DNA of 64,000 bases from Rhyacophila brunnea (taxonomy: Eukaryota; Arthropoda; Insecta; Trichoptera; Rhyacophilidae), in NCBI GenBank assembly GCA_022495005.1, contig JAGYXB010000020.1:1674001-1738000 (forward strand). The letters are read 5' to 3'. The translations under genes and the position numbers were made by a program. The notes beneath the pieces are model-generated. The model saw only the letters and a list, made by a program, of their open reading frames with translations. It made no database searches and was not told the DNA's origin. How positions within the stretch are numbered: position 1 is the stretch's first letter; each line of letters begins with the position of its first letter. This document shows, piece by piece, positions 21,588-33,500 of the stretch.

Positions 21588-23403
21588 GGGTAAGGGGATG
21601 TATTATCGTGATAGATTTTACAAAGTACTATATATAACTGTAAACTTGCATAATATTAAAAATGTGAAATATGTAAAGTAAATGGCCATGCTTCACCTTA
21701 ATTATGAACATTAAATGGACTTTATAAACATAATAACTATTCTTTTTTTTTACAATTTTATTTGAAACGAAAAAGTTTGGTAATATCGTGACAAGCACAG
21801 TTAATACCGTGATACTGGTAAGGTAATATCGTGACAACTAGAATAAAAAGGAAATCAGCGAAAATATTTATTTATAGATGAAAGAGATACTGACATTGGT
21901 ATTTTTATCTACAGATTGATTAATTAATTGAATAATTAAATTAATTGAATGGTTAAATTAATAAATTATATTTGAACACTTGTCACACATGATGTAAAGT
22001 TCATCATCGTCTGGTGCAATGTTCAAGCAATCGTTATGATATGGACGAATGCAATAAGAACACTGTACCAATTTTTTTCCCATTCTTCTCTTTTGCATCA
22101 TGAGAATGTGTTAATCCACATGCACCACAGATCCAATTTTCATCAGTATTTTTTAGTTTTCTGGCGTTTCTGTTTGATTTTTCTTTGTTTTGGCTGTTCT
22201 TTTCTTTTAATAGCCTCTGTTGAAGTAGATGCATGACTGATGATCTCTATATCATTCAAACATTTTGCTGGCGAGTCGAACTTTCTTTTTGTTGTGGTTT
22301 TCGTTTTTTTCAATAGGCTTCGGAATAAGCAACACATCTTCAATGTTTTGATCAGCCATTACATTTTCATCAGCACTTGTAATTTTTTTTCTGTTAAACG
22401 AGAAGGTGCCATAGCGTCTGGGTTTACAGCATCCTTACAAAAAGGGAAAATCCCACATTTTTTGAAAGCATTTTGTATATTACTGGATGTGAATGATTTG
22501 AAATAAGCCGGATTTAACATGGAGTGAAAATTAGTTCTGTCTGGTTTTTCTATCGGATGATTTTTCATATGATCTTCACGCTATCATTGCAATGGTTGGC
22601 TGACTTACAGACACCAACGTCCAATGGCTGTAGGATGTGAGTATTGTGTACCGGAAAAGTTAACAAATAAACTGAATTATCCTTCGCCAGATTAATCACG
22701 TCTGGAGTTATGTGAGATGAGTGGGAATCAAGAAGCAGCACCACAGGACGGTCCCCCGGGATAGCGTGAATGATGATTTTGAAGCTGCATACATTGTCAT
22801 TCCACCTTCATGCACTAATCGTAAAGCACGATCTATATCTGAAGATGCGTATTATCTCCTTTTTTGGATTCTTTCGCTGTCGCAGCCATATCTGAATCAA
22901 AGAAATTATACTAATATAGGCAATATCGTGATAAAAAAAACCAACGAAAACCGGATAAATAATTATCAAGTAATAATGCCGACCGTATAAGCTGTACGTA
23001 CATATTTTAATATAGCAGTAAAAATGTGTTAAAACATTAAAACAGTTCATTCAAAAATAGGTCGTCAAAATAACATGTAATTTTTTGAAAACAACCTAAC
23101 AAATTCATCGGCTAACTTAAGGAATTTTGTTCAATGTTTTATTAAATTTTGAACAAATACCAACAAATATAGTAAGGTTGATCTATTAACTATCGATGTT
23201 GTGCAGAAAAAAATAACTTACCGGTTTCCAGTTAGATAATTTTACGAAAAAGCGATCAATGTGAAAATACCATTGTCCTTTTCACTCCTTTGACTCATCG
23301 TATGCGTTATTTCATATTCGTCACCAGGCTAGGTAATATCGTAATATCGAATTGAAAAATTATCACGATATTACCTATATCACGATAATACATCCCCTTA
23401 CCC
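21588..23403 (-). mobile_element. pogo-type DNA transposon, 1816 bp, TA target duplication
   Basis: The ends GGGTAAGGGGATGTATTATC are inverted over about 26 bp and flanked by TA (21586-21587, 23404-23405). TATCGTGA-like words recur inside both ends (about 21785-21835, 22925, 23335-23385), as expected of transposase-binding repeats. It lies between the P450 and TRMT2A genes and carries a broken transposase on the minus strand. Confidence 0.88.
21958..22889 (-). pseudogene. pogo/CENP-B-like transposase, internally deleted and frameshifted
   Basis: Read on the minus strand from an ATG at 22889, the start has a pipsqueak-type HTH remnant (ALRLVHEGGMT, ASKSFTLSRGT). Near 22765 it joins directly to the DDE domain (GDRPVVLLLDSHSSH, then FPVHNTHILQPLDVGV). 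The region between HTH and DDE, including the first catalytic Asp, is gone. Further on, NAFKKCGIFPF is the usual post-DDE motif. The C-terminus has a PHD-like zinc finger (CGACGLTH, QCSYCIRPYHNDC, CDKC) and stops at 21958. At least two frameshifts are present. Confidence 0.85.
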
Positions 23404-23868
23404 TACTGTAAGCAGATCACATTATATTGGCCGCATATCTAGCGATGCTCAAAAAGATATCATTTTAGATCCTAATTCAGCAGTGGCATAGCTAGCACTA
23501 TCTACTACCTTGGTTATTATTATATACTATATACTATTTATTACTCATTCATTGCAATGGATTTTGCGTACCTGCGAGTAGTGTCAGTAACGAACATTAC
23601 AATTAGTGGTACGCGCAATCTGTTCCACCTCGAACCTCTTTGTGTTCGTAAATCGACCGACACTCGTAAATCTATTCGATACACATTTACGTGCAAGCTA
23701 TGAATTTTGCTATGTCACGTAAGTTGGGTGATCATGAAGTAGGTATTAGTGTTTCTACCAGACTGTAAATGTTCTATCTTTACCGTCATTATGAAATCGT
23801 TGTTTTTTATTAACACGTCAATTATTGCTACATAATATTCCAATCACGTTTTGCCTAGTGCTTCAACT

Positions 23869-24056
23869 CTCATCAACTGTCTCCAACTCTCACCAACTGT
23901 CTCCAAATGTTTCCAACTGTCTTCAACTGTCTCCAATTGTCTAAAACTGTCTTCAACTGTCTCCAACTCACGTCAACTGTCTCCAACTCTTGCCAACTGT
24001 CTCCAACTGTCCCCAACTCTCGCCAGCTGTCTCCAACTTTCGCCAACTGTCTCCAA
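23869..24056. repeat. Minisatellite with a 10-bp period
   Basis: About nineteen units of the form caactgtctc or variants (caactctcac, caactgtctt) follow in strict 10-bp register. The frames at 23851-24126 and 23907-24122 are open only because the repeat has no stop. They encode low-complexity Leu/Ser/Thr repeats and I do not call a gene. Confidence 0.85.
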
Positions 24057-24159
24057 TATCTCCGATTCGGAATTCTCCGAATTTTTCAGAAAACAAAATT
24101 TTTCGAAAAATTCTATAGATAGCTGAAAATATTAAATTAATTACGGCCAGGAAAAAAAC

Positions 24160-24225
24160 CGGAAATTTCCGGGTCCGGTATTAAAAGGAATAAACATTAA
24201 TCACGGAAATTTCCGGGTCCGGTAT
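24160..24225. repeat. Pair of 22-bp direct repeats
   Basis: Two identical 22-bp copies (24160-24181, 24204-24225) contain the palindrome ggaaatttcc and the sequence ccgggtccgg. They lie about 370 bp upstream of the TRMT2A start. They may be transposon ends or protein-binding sites; nothing here decides. Confidence 0.6.
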
Positions 24226-24589
24226 GATAAGGGTTAATTACGAAGTTTGAGAAACAATTTATCAAGGAATACTTGAACATATCCAATTTTTTCCAAAACA
24301 TTTTCTGAGATATAATTTTTCTTATCTAGTCAGTTTATTTCCTGCTAATAATTTTTGCTACATCATTTAACAAATATTTAATCATTTTCTAGTGCATGTG
24401 AAATAGTATTATTATTTTAACATTCGCCCTTCTCAAAAATATCGTGTCTGGTAGCCATACACTATTTTATATGACATTCATTTCAAATGTCAGATTCAAG
24501 TTGCAAGGTTGGCTTATCGTCAACATAACCTCTTTCGCCTTGCATTGTTGTTTATGTTCTCTATAAAATTAAGAAAACTACCAATTAAT

Positions 24590-27500
24590 ATGGCAGAAAT
24601 AGTCGAAAAAGATGCCGCAATTGAAGATAACTCTGTGGTGGTGACAGAAAAACCTGACGTCAAGGAACTGGGAGAGTATTCTTATCTGGACACCGGCGGT
24701 TTTTCTTCGGAAATCTTTAAAATACAATTGAGGAATCTTCCCAGGCATTACGGACTCAGCGTGAGTTTCTGAATTACTTAATTTTAATTGGTATACTCTA
24801 TTATAAATATAATTTACTCTGTTGCATTGTTATCATTTGAAAATGTGACACAATTATAAAATATTGTAACAGGATGTTAAAAAATGCACCACTTTCGACC
24901 CGAATTTAGGGCCATCAAAAAGAGTATTAGTGTTTTTCGATCGGTGCATACTTCGGTATCAATAGATTTTTGTCGATACGATGCCAGTATCAATATTTAC
25001 TTTCGTTACCGATATGTTTAGCGTTTTTTTTTCGGAAAAATATCCCAGCGGACATTATTTGTATCTGATACTGAAACTTGCAAGTATTTATAGTTTTGAC
25101 CAATACTTCGATACTCTGGCATTGATATTTTTCTTCTGATAGGATACCCATACCAAGTATGATATTATGGTCCGGACATAAGTATTGTAGCATTTTATCT
25201 AGTCTTGCAAACTTCTGTCGCTTGCAATTATTGGTCAGTCTGATCTTATAAGTAAGAATATGATTTTACATGTTCTAAAAATTTTACCTGACTTTCGGCA
25301 CATTCGTAAATTTTAGATGCCAGCATAAAATTCCTAACAAATTAACAAATTTAAAAGAATTTACTTCTTCATGTGTTGAAGGTGTTGGTTAGAAATATGT
25401 ATTAAGGTTTGTTTACACTGGTTTAGTGCTAATCATCACTACTCACACTAATAAGCATTAGTATGCGGCCTGTTTACACGTGTCGGTATTAGTGCGAGTA
25501 GCGAGTACTAATGATTAGTATTATACCATGTAAACAATTCCTTAGCCGGCTCTCACATGTCGAATACGTCGATATGACGTCATCGTGATTCACACGTTAT
25601 CTTATGAACCTTCGCACACTGCTGGAATAAATATTTTAGTAAAAAAACATCTGGAGGCACATGCAACTATTTTCACCTAACATGCAGTGCAGGTATAAAC
25701 CCGAAATGTCGCATTACGGCATTCATTTTGGCTTCCTGAGTGACGTCACTGTCCTCTCACTGCCTTGCTGTACGCACGTAAGAAAGTTGCATATTTCGCT
25801 CAGTTTTGATTTTTTATGACTCTTATCCCAGGCGAGACAATTTTCAATGTGTGACTGGGCTTAGGCAGGGTTTTATGTCTAAAAATCCTCTAGAACAAAA
25901 TGTGTGTTGAAACAATTCCAAATCTTTAATCAAAACAATTATTGTGATGTTATTAGGAGCTGAAGAAATTGATGACGACAAAGCTAGGACTCGAGCCATC
26001 GAAGATTAAACCCGCCAGAAATCAGAGCATGTGGGTTTACATTTGTTTCCGAAATGAAGAAGATCGTTTGAAAGCTATTGCTGCACTCGATGGCTACTCA
26101 TGGAAAGGCCAGGAGTTGCGAGCTCAGGTACATTAATATATTATTTTATTTCCCTTTTCTTTATAATACGTGCCCAATACCTTGCGTCGGCAATGGCAAC
26201 GTCTGTTTTATGCTATGAGATTTGATTTTTTCGCTGCATTCATTAATGGAGACTTTACAGATGAAAATCCTCCTTCACATTCAGTTTGGGTATTGGGTTC
26301 TACATGCACAATTTTTTTTATTACACGGTTGGCACACTTTCAAAGGACTATTTCTCCCTTCTTTGAATGATATACTAACTGCATTCCACTGGCCAGTGGA
26401 TTTTGAGGGAGTTGCTCATGTTTTCAGAATACACCATAAGGAGGTGAAGATAAGAATTGAATAGAAAAGGCTATTCACCAACTTAACCAACCCCGTTTAG
26501 AACAAATAGTATCAGCTATTGATTTCGTCCATTTAAATACATTTATTTTTAAATTTAAGGCAGCTCAGCCAGCTCCCGACCCGTTGTTCAGAAAACGTAA
26601 AATGGATAATGAGCGCAATGAAGACGGGAAGAAGAAGAAACAAGAAATTGATGAAAGTATAAGTCTGCAGGAAAGATTGAAAAACACCACCATCCCTTAT
26701 TGGAAGATGCCTTATAATGAACAGGTTTGAAGAAATCTTGAAATCTCAGTCCCTTTGCCTGAATAAATATTACAAAATTATAATTCTAGTTATTTTATTG
26801 GATTAAACAATTACATTAAGTATTAGAAATTTAAGACGTCTACAGTGTGGAAAAATACATTCTATAATCTATATACACCAGTGGCGAAGGGTGGAGGTAG
26901 GCTGTTAAGATCTGCCATTAATAGTGCACATTAAACTTTGTCTGTCATACGTATTTGTTTACATTGAAATAAGACTACATAAATTTACTGATGGTTTTGG
27001 TTAGTTTATAAAATTCAATTAAACCATGCGAAAACCAAGCCATAATAGATAATAGTCAAAAAAGACTCATCTATCTATAAAATATCTAAAATTATGCAAT
27101 TAAATCATACATAACTTTTGATATCTTATGGATAGAATAATATTTTTTATCTATTATAGTTTGGTTAGGCAGGGTTTAATGAATTTAAACAAATAAACCA
27201 ACAATATGACGTGTAATATTATGTATTCTTAATTCAACGAAAACAAATTTGTATGAGTGAAAAAGGGTGCACAATTTTGTCATATCGCCCAAAATATACC
27301 AAAAATAATATGGTTTGGTTTAGGCAGGGTTTAATTGATTTATAAAAAGTAACCAACACCATCTGTAAATTGTAGTCTTAGTTCAATAAAAACAAATACG
27401 TATGACTAACAAAGCTTAATGTACACTATTTATGACGGATCTTAACAGCCTTCCTCCACCCTTCGCTTCTGATATACACCAATGGCGACCGCGATTATAT

Positions 27501-30500
27501 AACGATACCTATAATTTTATTCATATCATTATAAGTATTGTTTCACTCGTCACACTATCTTTAACTACTGTTATAGCTTTGCCTTGCTATGTGACGACAG
27601 GAATAGCTATCGATCAAGAAACTAATTTGTGTGAATTTAATTAATATTATACTATCTGATTTGTTCGTATGGTGTCCTTTCAACTATCATTTAGTAATGC
27701 ATGCTGTTATTCGTAATAATTTTATTTAGTTATCTATGCATAGCTACCATGTATGTATGTTGGCTAATTATTGTATTTCTTTTTTAGACTGATATGAAAC
27801 ACAAAGAAGTTGTAGATATAGTCCGAAAGCTTACAAAGAACTTGCGAAATGGCAACAATGACCTTATTGGCTACATTCAAAACAAATCGAAACTTCACAA
27901 CGGGTTAATTTGCCAAGTCGACCAATTGAAGACAGGCGAATTGATTAATGGCTACCGTAACAAATGCGAGTTTACTCCGGGAATAGATGCCGATACCAAG
28001 CTGCCAACTGTAGGTTTCCGTATTGGTAGTTATGTGCAAGGATGCACTGGGGTGGCCCCAGTGGAAGATTTATGCCACATTCCGGATAACATGAAGAAAG
28101 CTGTGCTGGTAAATATCATTCTTCTTTTACCATTATTGGTTATCATGCATCATGCATCACTTACTAATTTTTCAAGATATTCATTAGGTCTACCAAATAT
28201 ATATATCCAATGCATGATATTTAGGGGATCTTTTGAATGCCGGAATTCGATTCCGACTCAAAGAAGGTCAGCTAAGGCTTAGATCAGCATATGGCTAAGT
28301 TAGGTCAAACATTTAAATTAGCACACATCGTCATAAGTGGCCCAACAACTCAGGGCGGGTCCTAGCCTCTTCTGAGAATTTCCTCCACCTCCCCTTATGC
28401 TGAGCCAGTGTCCACAGATATCTGCGCCGGCCGCTATAGCTTTCCCTTTGTTTGGTATTCAGGATGTATGATATTGTAGTTAACGATAAAATATATTAAA
28501 TTTAACTTAACAATGTGTGTAATGGACCAAGTAATCTTTTCATATTTCAGTTGTTTCAAGACTTTATAAGAGCAAGTCAAATTGCCGTATATTCACCCGA
28601 AGACCACAGCGGCAATTGGAAACAACTGACTATCCGACAATCTTTTAGTTCCGGCGAACTCATGCTTGTTATTGAAGCACTAGCCAAGGTAAACGAATAC
28701 ATACAGATATCGCTTGACTGATCTGGCATTTAGGATCATTTAGATCAGTTGATATTAATCGAAAATTTACTAATGTACATACATAATATTATTATATAAC
28801 ATTTTTTGTTATCTGTACACATTGTACAAGAAATCTCTAATCTTAATCATCAATTGATTGAAAAAGACATATTATCTTAATTTTGCAGGGCTTGGAAGGC
28901 GAGAAAATGACCGAATTAAAAAAGGAATTGACAGAGTATTTCACGAATGAAGCCGCGAAGAATTGCAACATAGTCTCATTATATTTTCACGCTTTCAAAA
29001 AACGGTAATATCATTTGATTTATTCATCGTCATTTCATGTCTATCCGGATGTATAAAGAAAACAATAATAATACCTCACCTAGACTTTGTCCATATGATG
29101 CGTTTTGACTCGCGCGCATTCCGGGTACATGTGACCTCACTGAGCCATCCACATTTAATCGCCGCGCAACACTGCTCGCGCGCGGTCGAGGTACTGGTGA
29201 CCTCAGTGAGCTGTCCACATGCAATCGCGGCGTATCACAGCGAGACACGCGCCATGTGGACAAGGCCTTAGGTGTCCTTCATAGACGTCACACGATTTTC
29301 GATATTTTTTGACCTCCTCCCACATATCACCACAAAATCTTTTACATTTTTTATAAAAATTAATAACATGGAAAGAAAAGGGATTCGTTCCAAAACTACA
29401 ATAAAAAGGCTGGATAGATACAGTGCGACTTTCATATTGAGTCTTCTACGTCACCACAGTCGTTTCTGGAACTTACTACATTCCCCGCGCCTGTAATTCA
29501 GTGTGTGTTCGATATCGCCTGGAGTTTTATTAACCGCTTCACTGCGGAGAATTTAATTACTATTTAATTACCACATTTAAATAACATGCTAATTATATCT
29601 AATGTCCACCTAATGAGGACACAACAGTTGTGCCGTCCACACTGTAAGGATGAATATAAGTTTTAAATCTAATAGTACAAAAACGTAATTATAATGGTCA
29701 CGGTGATACGGAACGTATATCTTATGTTTTACTTAGTTCTTTTTTACTGTAATACACACGATTGTTTTTTAAATCAATTTTAAATTTCACTTTAAAAAGA
29801 CACGATGTATAAAATTTCAATATAAAAAGATCGCAGGGAACTCTCAATTATCGGGGACAAAGATCGACGCACAGTCCTACACTGCGCAGGCGCGCGAAAG
29901 ATTGCGCGTAATTTCAAAATGATATACTTCTAACGGCGAACTTCAGTAGTTCACAAGGGTTTGAAAAAATTGATAACTGTGAAATTTAAACATCATATTT
30001 TTGACGAGCACACAGAGATGGCAGTAGTTGGACAAATCAGCCGATATTTTAATAAAATTTGCAGTGTTCCATACAAAATATTTCCTGCATTCAATGCACA
30101 ATTCAATCTATTCGATCCTACTACGATACGTTAGCCGCTATCGGGTTAACATTAAAATGCCCATACCTTTGCGGAAGCAGACAAAGAGCATTATTTCAAA
30201 TGTAGAAGTATTGTGAGGAGGAGAAACCGCTTTTCAGTCTTTTCAATAGTGCCAGAGGTAGAGTATCTGCAATGCCAGAAGAATCTGTCCATCTTATGTA
30301 ATATGAGAAAGATGCAGCTTTTAAAATTCCAAGTTACAATTCAGTAGAGGGGTGGGAATTTTTCTCAATTGTAACAATTGCTCGGCCCTTATTACATTAC
30401 ATAGTTCTTTTTCTACCATTGGTTTCTGCAACAAATGTTGCCATTAGTCAAATAATAATGGCAAATATTTAATGAGATTTGTTTTGTTCTTTTGTTAATT

Positions 30501-33500
30501 TACAGTGAAAAGGGGCAAGAGTTTTCGAAAGCCGAACATCTTCATGGTAAAACACACATCCACGACACAATCCTTGACCTCAATTTTAGGATTTCACCTG
30601 AAGCTTTCTTCCAGGTAAACAGTCTTCTTATTAAAAGTTCATAGTAAGTAAGAAAAAGAAAAAGAAAATGTAACATTTCACCTGCGTACAGCACAGAAAA
30701 CAATTCCTGACTTTAAACTCGTTTTGCGTGAGGCAATACATAATTGCAGACAAAATACGTGAGTAGAGTTTGTCAAGCTTCATTGACAAAATTCTCTTGC
30801 AAATACAAAAGAAGGCGTTCAAATCTAAACTCATATAGGCGAAAATTCATATAAGGGATGCTCTTTGTATACCAAGCTGTTGATATCTTTCCATCAACAC
30901 CACACCTCTAGAGTAGACATCATCATAATACGGTCTGGAAGTCTTAACCATCTCTAGTCTAAATAAGCTACTTATATTATGCACTTGTCTTAACTTCTTG
31001 AATAATATCTAATCCAGAGTTTGAATAAAAATTTACTTGGCAAAACGGCAAATAAACAATTTTAAAAAATTGAGATTTGTTGTTTCTCTTTTGTTCATTT
31101 TATTGAAGTACTTGAAGAATCCTGGCATATTATTAAACCTGTAAAAAATATATTTCCGCGAAATATAGCACCTGTACACGTGTGTGGATTTATTTTCACC
31201 TATACTGTGTATTTTAAACTATCGCGATAATAACTATTTATACGTGAAACTGCTGACTGTCTCTCCAATCTCATTCTTCAGACGTAAGCGAGATGCGATG
31301 TATCGTATGGGTGCTATTTGACAGATGCAGACAGGTTCGGACAAGTTCGTAGGTAATCGGTAGGCGTCAAAATATTCTGTGCGCTGTAGTTCGTATTTCT
31401 TCCGGCATGTTTGCCACTATCATTCTACTGCGCATGCGCGCCATTTCATGCAAGTACCAATTATTGCATGAAAATTCAGAAGCTTCTGAAATTTTTTGAT
31501 ACTTGTATGCAATCGTGCAACTTGCACGATAATACGTGTCTAACACGTGCATTTTCTTGTTAAGGCCGCGATAATACGTACTGTCAGCAGTAAATCCATG
31601 CACGTGTAAACAAGGTATAAGGACGAATAATATGTCATACTGCATTTTCAATTTCATGCCACATTTGAATTTTACTGTTTTATTCTCAGTTTTAATAAAT
31701 TCAAAAATATATACTTTAATATAAATGAAAGATGACACATTTATTCATAGGCACACAAATGGTTATTCGCCCTTTTATCAAAACGCCAAAAAATGACGCC
31801 GAATGAGTTATTTTTTCATGTTTATAAGTTTGTATTTGTATTGTAAAATTGCAGATAAACACCAGCGCAGCGGGAATATTATATCAAACAGCAATAGATT
31901 TGGCTGCTCCACAAAAGGAATCTACTATCATTGATATTTGCTGCGGAACTGGCACTATCGGTCTATGCTTTGCCAAGGTATCGTAACTTTTTTGACAATT
32001 GATATGTTGAAAATTCCCTAAAATAATATGTACTAATATCAATCATATGTCACATCGTAGAAAATATAGTTAAGATGATTTTAGTGGAAATGTCATTTTG
32101 TTTTTAGTAAACAGAAGTTTCTTGCACAATAACTGAAATATAGATTATATATAAATAAATGATTTTTAGTTTGTTTAATTATGTATCTATTGAGAGGTGA
32201 CTGGAGGAATTATTTGCTAGGGTGACTTAGGCACCTTGCACACAGACATTCAACACAATCTTTAATAACTCATAAAATTCAACGAATAATTAAACAATGA
32301 AGCAATGTTCAATTCACTTCAAAAAAACATTAAATAGGCGGAAATAGTGAGTGCATGCATCGATTAGAAACATACCGATGCGACGTGTATCAATTATTGT
32401 TGGAAGGATATTTTTCCGTGTCCGTAAATTTGTACATAATATGCAGTTCGCCGTATCACACTTCACCGTGAAATGTTGTATCGGAAATATATGGTTGTAT
32501 TAAAGACCGTCCAACCTCATTGGCTAGTATAACTGAGATCTAAATAAAACACGGTTCTTGTCGTTTTACAGGAAGCCAGTGGCAAACAAATTTTGAAAAT
32601 AGCCGATATACTGTATTATTTGTTAGGTTAAGTTATGTTAGGTTAGGATCTAATAAAATTGGAACATTATTGTCAGCGATGCTTCACGAACAATGCATCA
32701 TTTTTTCATCTCGGTGCTTAGTATAGTACACGGTCATCTCTTTCCGATAAGAAAGCTCACGGCAAATTGTGCTACGATGAAATGTAATATGTACAATTTA
32801 CATGTAACCCATAAGTCTATGTATTTACATGAGTATGCCTATGCATGCACAGTTATTTTAACACTAATAATCATTTATGCATTATGTATATCATTATGGT
32901 GGCCTTCGATAAATTAAAACACTGTTTATTTATGATGCAGCATTGCAGTCAAGTTCTTGGATTGGAGCTGATTCCTCAGGCTGTTGCGGACGCCAAAGCC
33001 AATGCCGTGGCCAACAACATCACCAATTCTGATTTCTTCTCTGGCCAAGCTGAGGACATCATTTCTGCAGTCATCGCCAGAGCAACCAGTGATGACATCA
33101 TTGCTATTGTTGATCCACCTAGGGCTGGACTACGTAAGAAATTATTTATATTATTTTATTATAGTGTAATATTAACAAAAAATATGTGTAGGAACTATAT
33201 GAAAATGTATTAAATCTTATTTTTTATTCAGTTACATCCAAGCCATTCAATCCAAGCCATGATAGATAATAAATATTATTCTATCTATAAAATATGTAAA
33301 ATTATGTATGTACACTATTTTTGTCGGATCCCCACAGCCTATTCCTACCTTCACTAAGATGTTTTGGTTTAAACAGGGTTTAATTGAATTATAAAAACTA
33401 TCCGATACCATCGGCAATTTGTATTCTTAGTTCAATGAAAACAAATAAGTATACATAACTGACAGAGTTTGGTGTGCACTATTTATGTCAGATCTCCACA

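Noticed and set aside
23869..24056. CRISPR-like array
   Set aside because: The units are contiguous 10-mers without spacers, in a eukaryotic genome.
23851..24126. Repeat-containing protein gene
   Set aside because: The frame is open only because the 10-bp repeat lacks stops; there is no start context, splice signal or homology.
24554..24589. Upstream start for TRMT2A
   Set aside because: In frame, but with T at -3 and T at +4; the next ATG (24590) has a much better context.
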